64,000 bases of DNA from Serinus canaria (GCF_022539315.1 NC_066313.1:65413934-65477933), one strand, 5' to 3'. Shown: positions 38,958-50,647, counted from the first letter of the stretch. Program-made: numbers and translations. The notes: a model not told the origin generated them from the letters alone.

Positions 38958-41900
38958 CTCAGACACTAAAGGGCAAAGAGCAGATCTGTATGAGTGAGTA
39001 TGGACACTGTGCAATAAAAGCAAAAGTAAAGGAAGTATTTGGCCAAAATTTTACAGTGACAAGCAAATCCAGTAATGAGCTGGCTGAGCTTCAGGAAGGA
39101 AGTACTGCACAGCATACCCAGCAAGCTGAGGTCAAGGAACTCAGGTCAGGTACTGACCTGCACCAATCCAGCTTCCAAACAAAGTGAATGCTCGGTAAGT
39201 TATCAGCCCAACCAACAGGTATGTAACTGTACTAAAAATCCATCTGGGAAAGGAGCTCTACCATGATCAACCAAGAATCTTGGAGAGGACAGAGACTGCT
39301 CAATTTTAAGTGTTTCCCCCCCACAGTCCCCAGCCATTAGTAGAGGTTCTTTAGAGATACAGCATTTTTTTTCTCTGCAGGTAGATCAAATTACTCAAGA
39401 CAGGTTTTTGTGTTATTCTAGTACCCACAAGGTCTTAACAGAACCACCCTGCATGCCTCTGCAAAGGAGTGGAAATTACCCTCTCATTACACCTACAGCC
39501 AAGAGGGTCATAAAACATTCAAACAGGGCAAACAGGAAAAAGAAACATTCTTCCCCCAATTTATCACCTCTCTCCCTTTGTTTTTAATTCAAATAGAGTG
39601 CAAAGGCTTAAAAGGGGAAGGTAAAAAATAAAGGGGGTAGGCTCACAATAAACAGGAAGGTCACATACCTTCAAAATGTGTTTAAAAAAAGGCAGGACAA
39701 TTTTATGGAAGCAGAAGCAGAGACATGCTTTTACTTGGCCTAAGTGTGCAGAAGCTAAATATATAAAACACTAATGCACAAAGATAGTCTAGCCATTTGT
39801 GCCCTTCTTCTGTAGAGCTTTCTACAAAATACCTTCCTGCAAGTGTGCTGGTGCGTTTGAACTGTGTGGGGAAAAAAAAGTCATGTAACAAAGACAACAG
39901 TCATGGCTAGGACATTCCTTCATTATTCCCTCCCCTGAATTTGTTGACTGTGCAAGACCCCACCCCCCCTTCCTTCCTCCTGCTCTGTTCTAGGCAAATG
40001 TTGAAAAACATAAAATGTTTACTTGTCTCCTAAATGCAGTTAAGGAAAGAAAATCACTTGAATGTGATTTCCTGAAAAATTTCATTTATCTCACATGTCC
40101 TCTGTCTTTTCCTAGTTCAATACAACATTTTGTCTAGCTTTCAGTAATTGATACAGAGTCCTTGCAGCCTGCAGTTACCCATTAACTCCTTGGTACCCCA
40201 TCACAGAGAAAGACTGCATATGTCTGATCTCCACCCTAATTTAATAAGGAAAGAAGTTTAGTCATTGTCTAGTCCTGAACTTTACTTATTGCAGTATTTA
40301 CAAGACAGACTTCCATGCAGTAGGCTTAAAACAAAACACAGACCGGCTTTGTCTTTATTACCTACATGTTTAATCACTGTGGACTTAGAAAAATATTCAT
40401 GTTATACAATTTCTTTTATTTCATTTTCTATTAATGAACAATTAGAATTAGGAACACATAAGGACTCCTGATTTTCTTTGAAAAGATCTGGTTTCTGCAC
40501 ATATAGACAAACAAATCAGTAGCTTGTTTGGACATATTAGTATTGCTACCCTTAAAACTTAAGTTTTTTGTTTGGTTTCCTTTGAATAAAATTAATTAAT
40601 AAAAACTTAATTCTTCCATTACTCAATAGAGGAGCTCCTGCTGATAGTGATCAGGACACATTTCAAAAGTCTGAGTACACAGCCAACTTTAAATCGTAAC
40701 TCCTCTGAAAGTTCTCAAGACAGTAAATTAGTATAGTATACAAGTCCAAGCATCTTCCAGCCAGAACTACAACATGCTGAAATTCAGGGACATTTAAAAA
40801 AATATTCATCAATACTTCTAGAATATCTGACTTGACAAAATAAAAGTCTTTACAAAGGCTGACAACTTTCTCCTCTTGCAGATGGAGCAAGCAAAAATGC
40901 TAACTGGGTGTTTCCTCACTACCTTCCAACATCTACTGAACTGTTAAGAAACGATTAATTAAATCTTCTTCTCCATGCAGTTCCAATGAAGGCACAAGTA
41001 TTTCCAGCTATATGAAGAATTTATGTGCATTAGAACACAGAGGAAGTTATTTGTAAGGCTACAGCTTTACTAAAAAAAAAAAGAAAACCTTATTTTTTTC
41101 TGGAACTCTTGCACTGATGTAAAACAATTCACTAGGTCAAAGCATGACAATGTTTTCCATTATACAGCAGCCTTACACTCCAACTTCTGCAAAGTAAAAA
41201 ACAACAAAAGAAATCAGCTGCTCACATCACTTTTCCATACACATTTGTTTGCTCTGTCCTTCAGCCCTGAGCCCCTGCAGAGAGACAAAGGAAGAGGCAA
41301 ACGGGAAGTGTGCTCCCAAGAGCATTTTGTGACACTACACAAGGAGGGTCCCAGAAAATACCAATCTGCTCTCCCCAGCCACAAGGCAAACACCTCAGAC
41401 TTCAACCAGCATAAAAAAAGTATTATCCAGATCCATGGTCATGGCCAAAAACTCTTGTCAAAGCCAATACTATTTCACTTATTTGGGCTTCTAATCAATT
41501 CCAAGTACTGTTTTTACGCATCATGCATAATGCCTAAAATAGGGGCATTCCTGAAAGGATTGTAGCATATGCAGCATGCACAATGTGCTGCAGTTTATTT
41601 TCTTAGCACAAAAAGGCAGGCATAACCTGTATCAACAACTTTCATCCAGCTCTTAAAAAATGTTAATTTACTAAACAGATTTGACAGAAAGGTAGAGTTC
41701 ACATTTTAAGTGCGCCTGAAATCATTTGAGGATCTGTCCCAGCAAAGCTGGTATTGAGTCCCTGCCAGCCTGAAGTTGAAGCAGAAACTTCAATCTGCTT
41801 ATTAGTGTGAATTTCTCTCTTCAGATTTACTTGTTCTACTACACCACCAGCACATCTGGAGATGCAACAGTATTGCTTTCATTACATCCCACAATATTTG

Positions 41901-42935
41901 CAGTGTGGTTTGTTTTACGGAATATTCAAGGAAAAAAAATTAAGAGGCGAGCATGCAAGCACACTGGATTGATCACTCCCCTTTAGAAATGCCCCCATTC
42001 TTCAATATCAAAGTCAAAGTTTTGTTGGTTAGGTCACCTTCTTAGGGCAACATGCAGAACACAGTCCAGTGGCTGCCTGTTACAATGCAACATGCAAAGA
42101 AATCTTTTAGTGTGGTCCTTTCTCTGATGTGCTTGGCTACCTCTCCAGACTGAATTTTCAAGTTTTCTCTTGACTTTTCTATTTCAGAGGTTGAAGTGAG
42201 GTAACTAAATCAATATTTTAATTTAATTAGAAAGAAGACAGCAGACCAAAACATCAAGCAGAATGCCACAGATTAACAATGGATGAAATGAAAAAACAAA
42301 ACCCCATTAAAATACTTTTGAGTTAATTTTCCTTTCTACCTTTATGTAAAACTAGCCTCTGGGCTTCATTTCAGAGAATTTTGGGTTTCTGAAAAAACTT
42401 AATTCAGTCTTTATAAGCCTAGGTGGTGGGAAATAAATATTTGAAATCAACAAGCTGTTAGGACAAGTACAGTCTCCAGTTATTAAAAGACTGGAAGCCA
42501 GATCTGCAAATAGCTGCAATCAACTACCCAACAATGCTATTCTGGAAGAGTAGCTGTATGCTTGTAACTTCTTATTCTCCTTATATGTAATACTACTGTG
42601 TTGAGTCCAAGCTCATCCTAATTTTACAAATAAAAATATTAGCAGGGGATTCACACTTCTCTCAGTATCTTCCCAGTCAACATTTTCAGGTGTCTTTATG
42701 CACTACAGAATTTAGTGTATAGTTTTTTACAGGGCTATTAGGAAGTCTACAGAGATGCTTCTCCATACACATCCTGATCTTTTGTCTACTAGGATGAGCA
42801 AAGCTGGACACATTTCCACAAACACTGCAGAGTTGACTTCAAGTAATCAAAAGCGAAGAAATCTTCACAGCAATGCAAGGGTGATGCTGACCAAATCCTG
42901 TCTAGAAGACAAGGATACATACCTTGCTGAACAAT
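38958..42935. other. Intergenic DNA between the LTR and COMMD6 3' end
   Basis: AT-rich, with no recognisable exon, RNA gene or well-preserved repeat. Short ORFs (up to 106 codons at 41245-41565) look like chance. The COMMD6 transcript should terminate near its right edge. Confidence 0.6.
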
Positions 42936-42940
42936 GGCAC

Positions 42941-42946
42941 TTTATT
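42941..42946 (-). terminator. COMMD6: Candidate COMMD6 polyadenylation signal
   Basis: AATAAA on the minus strand (TTTATT on the plus), 66 nt downstream of the COMMD6 stop codon. It is the first canonical hexamer after the stop and would give a short 3' untranslated region. Other AT-rich hexamers further left could also be used. Confidence 0.5.
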
Positions 42947-43011
42947 CCCTATGCAGAATGGAAAGTTTACTTGATCTTCCTCCAACATGTCACTGGAAAT
43001 AAAAGTTCCCT

Positions 43012-43062
43012 TCAAACTGTTTCAAGAACAGATGCCATTTCCTTGAACTGTCCGAAGAAGTT
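43012..43062 (-). CDS. COMMD6: COMMD6 coding exon 7 (last)
   Basis: The acceptor is cttgctttttag. The exon codes NFFGQFKEMASVLETV and TGA, the conserved COMM-domain C-terminal helix (human has NFYRQFKEIAAVIETV). It is too short for ORF calling and was found by its C-terminus. Confidence 0.95.
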   Translation of the reverse strand, partial: NFFGQFKEMASVLETV

Positions 43063-46000
43063 CTAAAAAGCAAGAATTGGGACAAATTTCAGTTGCTTGA
43101 AGAAAAGCTCAAACTGCAGTTAGACAAAAAATACTGCCCATATTTCTCACTTTCAATGTACAGCTTGAACTGAAAATATCTGCTTTTCTTTCTGTGGGCT
43201 GGTTGGCATTTGAACACATTAACTATGAAACTTACAAAGGTGATGCCTTATTAGCATTGGCTTGCCTATTAATAGGAAAAGATGCTACAAAAGAAAAAAT
43301 AAAAAGTAGCTCCCATGACATAAAAAATAAAATAAAAAACCTCTCACATGAATGTTTCTATTCCCAGCTAAAATAATCCAGACTTCTCAAATGTAGCATT
43401 CATTTCCTGAAGTAGCTGAACAACAAATTATTAAATAGGCTTCAACTAGAATAAATATGTTTCACAACACCCAAAAATTAAGAATATCCTTCTCAAATTT
43501 CTGCCAATCAAATTCCAAGGATCTATTTACGTTTGTATGATATTCTAGGTGATGTATTGACCCTTTAAACAGAAATGACAATACAAGGGCCAAGTTTATG
43601 CAAAACTAAAGTTACATAAATTCATAGATGGAGACACAGCAATTAAGAGTCAGTGGTGATAAAGCAGACTAATCTCCATTCCTAACCATTAGCAACTGTT
43701 AGGCTTAAGCCAAGTTTTAGATTTTGAGGCTGGGGGACAGTTCCGTAGATCAAAAACACTCTATGAACTTTTAATATGGCAGAATGACAACTGGCAAGCT
43801 CTGAAAGATTTCATGTCTTTGGTTGTTAGTTTATTTGTTAGAGAAATGATCAATTACTATTAAATTAACATTTTCAGCAAAGTGAGGTAGAACTAAATAC
43901 TATGAAGTAAGCATTCTGTGTTTTAAATAGTTATTCAATACTTTCTGTTTGCATGTACTAGTAAACAGGCAGCACAAACATATGCACCGGTATACAGCTG
44001 ACCCTCCCAACAATGGCACTGTTGTTTTTAGGAGACTGAACATTGAAATAGCACTCAGGACAGACCTTGAACTGTGGGATCGTCATTTCAAAAGATTTGT
44101 CTGTTATTTGTCCTGAAGGGTCTGCCACTGTTAGTGTCACTGTGACATAGGGGTACTTCAGAGACCTGCAGGTGTCAGAGCTCATCGCAACTCCCAGCTT
44201 CCATTTCATATCTACAAACTACAAAGATGAAAATCGTTGGAAAAAGTGTCACAGACAGAGATGTACCCCCCTATTGCTATTCACTTGGAGGGATAGTTCA
44301 CAGACAACACAGGACATCTAGAGATCTTATCCAAATGGAAAACAAACATAAACATTCAGGTATTATTGTGACTACAAATCATCTGCCCTTCCCTTTAATG
44401 GTGAATAAATAAGTAATTTAATAAGTTAATTCACTTTATCTGTTTTCCTTATCCAAGTACAATCACAGGCAAGTACACTCTTCTTAAAATTCTAGTAAGA
44501 AGAGTTTAAGCCACAGAGTTCACCCAGCCCGTATATAAGGAAAGCAGGTTTTTGTCATGTTTTCTTTTTTTAGAAGTTTCTAAATCAGAAGTCTCTAAGT
44601 CTAAACCAAATAATTCAGAATAGCAATAGGAGAGAAAAATTATGGCATTTCTTAACTACAGTTTAGATAAATCAAAGTACATTTCAGACAAGTAAGCTAT
44701 CATTTTTTAGCCTTTTGTGAAGAAGAGCCTTTAGAAGTTTACATCATGCCTCAAAAAGATTCTCCTTTCCTAATTCTACACTCTTTTAAACTGCTGTCAG
44801 AAAAAAAAAAATCTTAAAATGTAAACGAATTGCTACTTTTTCAAGCAAAAAGGGAATGCTGGAAACTGAAAGAAAGTATCTTTAAAAATAATATTTGAAT
44901 TTAAGGGGGACAAAAAATAAGCAGTTAAGTGCTAGTGTTAACAACTTTAAAGAACAATTTACACTTAAAACAGATTTACATAATGAGCTAATACAATAGT
45001 CTGCCAGAGTGACTGCCATTCATCTTCCCTAAGAGCACTACAAAACATGAATTTTTAAAAAGGTAGAAAATGTGACTTTATCATCCAAACAACAATATTA
45101 TAAAACTGTTCAGCATGCAGACAACCTTTATTGTACATGCTGCTTTATCTGAGTAGGTATTTGACAACACGTAAATGTGCACACAGGTAGCAGAAAAGCT
45201 TTCAGCAGCCTATCTACCTCTGCCTGCCTGACAACACAATACAACACACACAGTGAGACACTGACATTTCCAAAACGTTCAGCATTAGCTCAGCTGCACT
45301 TTGTCCATTAGTTACCTGCCCCACTGTGGCTGTAGTTCTTGCATCTTCTGATACAGCAATGGCTTTGCCCTGCTCATTCCACACGTGCCGAATGACCTGA
45401 ACTGCGTGTTTTGGCAGAGTGTTGACGCTGCTGCCCAAGGAGGTGACGAGTTCTTCTGTAGAGAGGTTGTTTCTGGCTGCTGTGCTATAACAGATACATC
45501 CAGAGACCACTGCATCAACTTCATTCTCCACCAATTTAATACAATTCCTCATTTCACCCCAAACAGACAGCTTTTATTTCTACCTTACGGGCACTTTAAA
45601 ACAATTCAGCAGCCTGTGATTACTTTTTTTCCCCAGAACGTCACTGATACGCTGTATCCATGTGCAAAAAACAACATGACCTTAATATGCCTTAATATGC
45701 AGAGGCCTAGCTTTGCTAGGCTTGCAAAACATCCAACATCAAGCCAAAAATAATCACAGCCTCTAAGTGCCATAGCAAGTAGAAGAAGGCTGAAGTCAGT
45801 GAGGTGTGTGTGTAAAGCAGCTAAACAGTATCATTATTTTAGAAAGAACTCATTTAATTAAACACTCCGTTACTTTGGTGGCATTGAAGTGCTACCAAAA
45901 GTAACTTCTAGGTCACTGTATTAGGGGCACTAACAGGAGTCAAATGATGCCATGAACCCTTCAACTGAAAAGGCAACAAGTCTAAAGGAAAATTGCCTCT

Positions 46001-47782
46001 TGATTTCCTCTGCGGAAACACCTACTCTGTGTTTGCTCATGCAGCTTTACTCCTCTTAAAGAGGCCTTAATACAAGAGAAAGTGAGCTGGTCCTCCAAGT
46101 AGCATGGTTGAATATAACTTCAGATGTTCTATTTTATAGTTGGAAAAGTAGTATTTTAAATTTCTACTGGTATATTTTCCTGAATTGTATTAATGTTACA
46201 TAATATTTTTAGCTAATAGATATTAAAAGAACAAGCAAGATCTTGAAAATTTTATCTTTCTAAAAATAGAAAAATGTATTAACTAAAAATACTACCTAAA
46301 AACTCAACTATGGCAGAATGCAATATTATAAGCTCTGTATCCTTCAAAAAGGCACCAATGCTGATTTCTGATCTCCAAGAAACAAGAAGTTGTTAAACCA
46401 CACTTTTTCCAGGCAAAGGCCCAGCTGACTTAGCTTTAGAAGTGAGCTTAACTTCCTCTATCTTGCCACTAGGTCTAGAGCATGCAGACAGCATCTCAGA
46501 ACCATTTCCTCTTTTTATTTTTTAATTACAAAAAATGATACTATATATTAAGTAACTACGCTTTTAATAACACAATCTAAGTCCAGGTGTTCTTCGTTTT
46601 ATATTGACATTTGATATAACTTTTCAACACCACCATAAAGTTGTGATGGAAGGAAAAAAGACACGGTGTAAAGTAAATTATTTTGTGCTTACCTAAATAG
46701 AAATGAAAGAGTGTTAGCTACTTTTGCCAGGTCACCAATATTAATGTCAACCCCCGATGCTTGAATTCTCTAAAAACAGAAGGTTAAAATAATTACAAAT
46801 AATAAATCATATATTAGTAAAAGCATCTTCGTATATACAAACCAACAAGAAACACATACAAGAAACTCCACATCAAATTGGGAATTCTATCCCTAACAGC
46901 AGATACAGCTACTATTCTTGCTCACAAGGGCTGGTGTGCCAACTTACCTGACACAATTCAGCTGTATTTATACCTGGGATCTTATGGTTCAGATGTTGAA
47001 TTATTTGTTCACACTGTGAAAAAAAAAACATGTTTAAAGACATTGTTGATACAGAAATAGACAAAAACAGTGAAGAGTGCAGAGTAAAGATTGAAATAAT
47101 TGAAATTACTGATTTTAAAATTCCACCAAAGCCAAGGAAAGAAAATGAACCCAATCAAGACTTTAGTTTCTACCTCACTAATTAACACACCAGTTTCATA
47201 TTAACTGTTCAAGCACACACTACAGTAAACAAACCAAATGGTTTTTTTAGACCAGTTGTCTTGATAGAGCATGTTTAGAAGTCTCCTGTGATAAAAACAT
47301 GAATTTAAATCAAACCCATTGCTCTGAGCAGGACTGATCTGTTTGACGAGTCAAATCAAGGTACCACATACATAAGGTTCCCTTTGCATCCCACAAAACC
47401 TAAAAGAGTTTAAATAAAAAGGCTTCCTGGAGTGCTAGAAGCCCTTCCCCATCCCATTTACCACCCTACTTACCAGCTCTGCAAAAAAGTCTTGAGGTAT
47501 TAAACGAATTTTATCTGCTGCACCACCACCATCTGAAAAACAGAAGCGATCAGAAGCAAATACCTAAATAAAATGTTACAGTAATACATCCAGTCTTTCC
47601 CTGAAGAACGCCTAGGCCATCACGCATGCATTTACCTTCACTGAACTCGATCAATTTTAACCTACACGTGCCTGAAGAAAGCCTCGGCTGCCCGAGCCCC
47701 CGACTCCCCACCCCAGCTCCCCGCCGCCCTCACCCAGCGCCAGCAGCGCCCTCGCGAGCGCGCCCGCGGAGCCGGCGGCCAT
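43012..47782 (-). CDS. COMMD6: COMMD6, complete, seven coding exons, long form
   Basis: COMM domain-containing protein 6 is a subunit of the Commander (COMMD-CCDC22-CCDC93) assembly that works with retriever in endosomal recycling; it has also been linked to NF-kB inhibition. Exons on the minus strand are 47734-47782, 47474-47532, 46948-47013, 46693-46769, 45316-45484, 44066-44218 and 43012-43062. They total 624 nt, 207 residues plus TGA, and every junction is GT-AG and in phase. Residues 1-140 form an all-helical N-terminal (HN) domain; 141-207 are the COMM domain with MKWKLGVAMSSDTCRSLKYP, VTVTLTVADPSG, FEMTIPQFK and a closing FKEMASVLETV, nearly the same as human. Human COMMD6 is only about 85 residues and lacks most of the HN domain, so this is the ancestral long form. 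The ATG at 47782 lies in a CpG island and matches the GCCATGG start context. Confidence 0.95.
44066..44218 (-). CDS. COMMD6: COMMD6 coding exon 6 (COMM domain core)
   Basis: 51 codons in phase 0 from FVDMKWKLG to TIPQFK. Two acceptors occur close together: ctttgtag before TTTGTAGAT, and a second TAG seven bases later. The first is chosen because it restores VD before MKWKLG, as in human LVDFQWKLG, and keeps frame. The donor AAG|GTCTGT is weak. Confidence 0.95.
45316..45484 (-). CDS. COMMD6: COMMD6 coding exon 5 (end of HN domain, linker)
   Basis: It completes a Ser codon begun in exon 4, then codes 56 residues including NNLSTEELVTSLGSSV, the ALPKH-like TLPKHAVQVIRHVWNEQG and TTATVGQ. The acceptor is ctgttatag and the donor CAG|GTAACT. 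Confidence 0.93.
46693..46769 (-). CDS. COMMD6: COMMD6 coding exon 4
   Basis: RIQASGVDINIGDLAKVANT then LSFLF, ending two bases into a Ser codon. The acceptor is ttctgtttttag and the donor TAG|GTAAGC. This is part of the N-terminal helical domain. Confidence 0.93.
46948..47013 (-). CDS. COMMD6: COMMD6 coding exon 3
   Basis: 22 codons, CEQIIQHLNHKIPG then INTAELCQ. The acceptor has an unbroken T tract before cacag and the donor is CAG|GTAAGT. The exon is symmetric, phase 0 at both ends. Confidence 0.94.
47474..47532 (-). CDS. COMMD6: COMMD6 coding exon 2
   Basis: It completes a split Asp codon, then reads GGGAADKIRLIPQDFFAEL. The acceptor is ctgtttttcag and the donor CTG|GTAAGT. PQDFF is a typical early COMMD motif. 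Confidence 0.92.
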
Positions 47783-48020
47783 GGCACCGCGCGCCCGCCG
47801 AGCCCCGGCTTCCGCCACACAGCGCTCGCCGTGCCGATTGGCTCCCAGCGCCCCCAGAGCGAGGCAGCGGCAGCGGCGCCGCGCTGATTGGCTGCGGCGC
47901 GGGGAGGACGCGCTCCTCTCGCCGCGCTGCTGCTGCTCCCACCCCCACGGAGCGGGATGCGGGAGGGTGGGGAAGGGCCGAACTGCCTCTGCTCCGGAGC
48001 GAGGCACGCTCGGTTTGACG
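47690..48020 (-). promoter_or_regulatory. COMMD6: COMMD6 CpG-island promoter with two CCAAT boxes
   Basis: A GC- and CpG-rich island of about 330 bp covers exon 1 and its upstream flank. On the gene's strand two CCAAT boxes in the NF-Y context GCCAAT lie at 47837-47841 and 47887-47891, 50 bp apart and 55-110 bp upstream of the ATG. No TATA box is seen. The island ends abruptly where the CR1/LTR block begins. Confidence 0.75.
47734..47782 (-). CDS. COMMD6: COMMD6 coding exon 1
   Basis: MAAGSAGALARALLAL plus the first base of the next codon. The start sits in GCCATGG, a strong initiation context, and the donor GG|GTGAGG is canonical. An ATG on the opposite strand overlaps it because the start context is palindromic; that opposite frame is a GC-rich shadow. 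Confidence 0.88.
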
Positions 48021-48102
48021 CAAGAAGTTGTTCGCCGAGAGTGGTTTGCTGACAGGATTTTCTTCGTGCTCCTTGTCAAAGGCGCAGGCACGCAAATCAC
48101 CG

Positions 48103-48252
48103 AACCATGGAATGTTAAGGGGTTGGAAGCGGCCCTAGAAATCATCCACCCCAATCCCACAGCTCCCACTAGATCAGGTTGTCCCATCCAACCTGATCTC
48201 GAGCATTTCACGCTTCCACAACCTCTCTGGGCAACGCATTCCAGTGCCCCAT
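48103..48252 (-). repeat. CR1 LINE, 3' portion, left of the nested LTR
   Basis: Reverse-orientation CR1: aaggggttggaagcgg, cccactagatcaggttg, cccatccaacctgatc, ctctgggcaacgcattccag. It stops at 48252, where an LTR is inserted, and resumes at 48568. Confidence 0.9.
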
Positions 48253-48567
48253 TGTGGATGCCATGGGACAGGGAGAGAGAAACGACAAGCGTTTCTCACA
48301 AGCAGCTTGTGAGAAATTTGAGGGAGCTGGAACGATGTGATAACCTGTTGACTATAAACAATTTGCAAGTGCTGTTTTTCTACTTTATTTTTCTGTTCCT
48401 CTCAAAGACAGTGCGTGAGAAAGATGTTTCTGTTAGTTAGCCAATAGAATAGAATCTATCGTACCACTCTATATAAACCGCGCGGTTCTTTTGAATAAAG
48501 TCTTTTCGCCTTTGCTACGATCCTGACTCTCGTCTGTTCCTGCCCCGACCCCGGAGTACAAGTGACA
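48253..48567 (+). mobile_element. Solo LTR of an endogenous retrovirus nested in CR1
   Basis: The 315-bp element starts TGTGG and ends GTGACA (TG...CA ends). It interrupts an otherwise continuous reverse CR1 and is flanked by near-identical 6-bp target duplications, ccccat (48247-48252) and ccccac (48568-48573). It contains a CCAAT box (48440-48444), a TATA box tatataaa (48470-48477) and AATAAA (48494-48499) followed by a C-rich U5-like tail, so transcription would run toward UCHL3. A 6-bp duplication is usual for class II (ERVK/alpha-like) elements. No internal coding region remains, meaning the provirus recombined to a solo LTR. U3 holds a perfect 25-bp inverted repeat at 48292-48316. Confidence 0.85.
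48292..48316. repeat. Perfect inverted repeat in LTR U3
   Basis: TTTCTCACAAG (48292-48302), loop CAG, then CTTGTGAGAAA (48306-48316). The 11-bp arms are perfect. It lies in the U3 enhancer zone and could be a dimeric factor site or a hairpin. Confidence 0.95.
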
Positions 48568-48806
48568 CCCCACCTCCTTTGCAGTAAAGAATTTCTTCCT
48601 AATATCTAACCTAAATTTCCCACTTTCAGTTTACGCACCCATTCCCCCTCACCCTCTCACTACATTTCCTGACGAAGAGTCCCTCTCCAGCTTCCATGTA
48701 TGTCCCCTTCAGACACTGGAAGGCTGCCATGAGGTTTCCACACCACCTTTTGCTCTCCGGGCTGAACAGCTCCAGCTACCTCAGCCTGTCTTCGCAGGGG
48801 AGTTGA
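48568..48806 (-). repeat. CR1 LINE, continuation right of the nested LTR
   Basis: The CR1 resumes with gcagtaaagaatttcttcct, aatatctaacctaaattt, gagtccctctccagcttcc and tcagcctgtcttcgcagggg. Together with 48103-48252 it forms one reverse-oriented copy of about 390 bp split by the LTR. Confidence 0.9.
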
Positions 48807-49311
48807 TGCCTGTTCTGTGTGTGTGTTCCACACAGGGTAACTTGGTACTGAAGGACCATGCTTTGTACAGGTGGACTCTGGAATCAGCCCTCAAATAAAC
48901 TGTGTGGTTTTGGGGTGACTTGTGTAGGTAAACTTCAGCTTTAGGGGAAAGAACCACCTTTTGTAAAACTACAAACAGATCTGTGTTCAATAAGCTTTTC
49001 ATACTGATATTAATTAAGTTTGAACTCTGGCTGGAGTACTAAAGCAACACTGACCCTTCAGCAGTTTCACTTGTAAAAATAATATTTTTACACTTCTCTA
49101 GTATCAGTTTTACATTCACTTTTAGCCTTTTTAATATATACAGAGAGAATAATGCTGTAATCTCAGTAGATCTATTCTGAGGCTATGACAGTAGTAAAAC
49201 ATAACTCGTCCCACAGTAGTGCTAAATCTATGTATTTTCAGTGTTAATGAAAGAATTGATGCCTTTATAATTTTGATCTAAGTTACAAGGTGCTTATATA
49301 GCTTGAGTTAT
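48807..49311. other. AT-rich spacer, nothing recognised
   Basis: This is unique-looking AT-rich DNA between the CR1/LTR block and the AT minisatellite. I see no gene or known repeat. Confidence 0.5.
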
Positions 49312-49442
49312 GAAATATCAATATAACCTAAATCATGGCTTTTGTACATCAATATAATCTGATATATCTATATGACCTGATATAGCTATATAACCTAAAT
49401 AATGACTTTTTATATATCTATATAACCTCAATCATAACTTTT
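49312..49442. repeat. Imperfect AT-rich tandem repeat (minisatellite-like)
   Basis: Units of the type tatataacctaaatcatgac separated by tttt and tatatcta recur at least three times (near 49320, 49395 and 49420), with shorter atatgacctgatat intermediates. The copies are diverged. Confidence 0.75.
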
Positions 49443-49481
49443 TTTTGCAATGTAATGCTAGTATATGATTAACTAGTTGCT

Positions 49482-49996
49482 TGATGCTGAATAGGCAAAA
49501 AAAGAAGAAAAAACTCGCCAAGTGGGTAGCTTTAGAGATTGGTAAGTAGAGCATTTATGAAAAATTGGCTAGTACAAAGCCAATTAGCCACAAAACAAAG
49601 AATTTAGGCCGGTTCAGACCAGACAGACCAAGGAATACCATAACTGTGCATGCTCCAAAGACAAAGCTGGAAAGTTCAGATGCGAAGAAGACCTTGGAAG
49701 CCTTCATCAAAGACTCCTGATGCCCGAATTGGGGAGACACAAGCATAGTGCAAAAGAACAATCTAATTACCATGAGATCATACCATGTAAATTAGTTCTG
49801 GAGTGTATGTGATGATGTTCTAGTAACATAGTGACACTAAGCAACTCTTACTGTATAAATACACCACAGCACTTGACAAAGGTGGGTGAGTTAGATGGAG
49901 AAATCCCCCTCACCACCAGCGCTGCAACAAACAAATACCTCCTCTATTAGACATCGGTCTGTGGGGATTTATTTCCAGCCTATCTTTCAGACATCA
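49482..49996 (+). mobile_element. Probable LTR-like element, limits approximate
   Basis: The block begins TGATG and ends CATCA. It contains a TATA-like ctgtataaatac at 49851-49862 and then a U5-like stretch rich in ccccctcaccacc and ccagcctatc. Base composition differs from both flanks. I found no matching target-site duplication and no internal retroviral coding, so the call rests on overall LTR-like order. Confidence 0.45.
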
Positions 49997-50647
49997 GAAT
50001 CCGTAATATATTTCAGAAAAAGACTAATCATTATGGAACATGGTGTGTTTTTATGAGCTTTATACATTTATGACCTATCTGATCTTGGCCTCTCCCTTCT
50101 AAAGTATCTAATTAAGTGTGCAAATAATTTTGAGTAGTCTGTTTTTACGACCTCATGGTTGTCAAAATACTGGCAATGTATGCATCCCTGAGATCTGTCT
50201 CTGATGCTGAGGACTTAACAATCTCTTTGTTCTTAACTTACCAAACTCTAATACATACTTTGTTATCTAGAGAACTTAACATATTATTTTATATTACAAT
50301 TTCATTAAGTCTCTCAGCAGTGCCCTTAGTACTATGACTAGTATTCATTATGGTACTTTCTTACTTTCTATCTCCAACATGTGGAGATGGGAGCTGAAGT
50401 TTAACATCTTGGTGGTTAGGTAATTACAAAATCATTTGCTGAAATTTTAAATATTTTTTGTTTATTTTCATTGGCAAATACATATGCATTAAATTTTTTA
50501 ATTTGAAACAGAAGTTGGTGAAATATGAATGGATTTTGGCTTGTCTGCCTATCTGTGGAAAAGAGACTGACCCCAACCTGTCTACAATCTCTTTCCCAAT
50601 AGTTGTAGAGAGTAATAAAGTCCTCCCCCCCGAACCTCCTTTTTTTC
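49997..50647. other. AT-rich spacer, nothing recognised
   Basis: No exon, RNA gene or preserved repeat was recognised between the LTR-like block and the next CR1 piece. Confidence 0.5.

Noticed and set aside
47626..48440. Plus- and minus-strand ORFs of 120-219 codons over COMMD6 exon 1
   Set aside because: They cross the exon 1 donor, the CpG island, the CR1 and the LTR; only the first 49 nt of the minus frame from 47782 are real coding.
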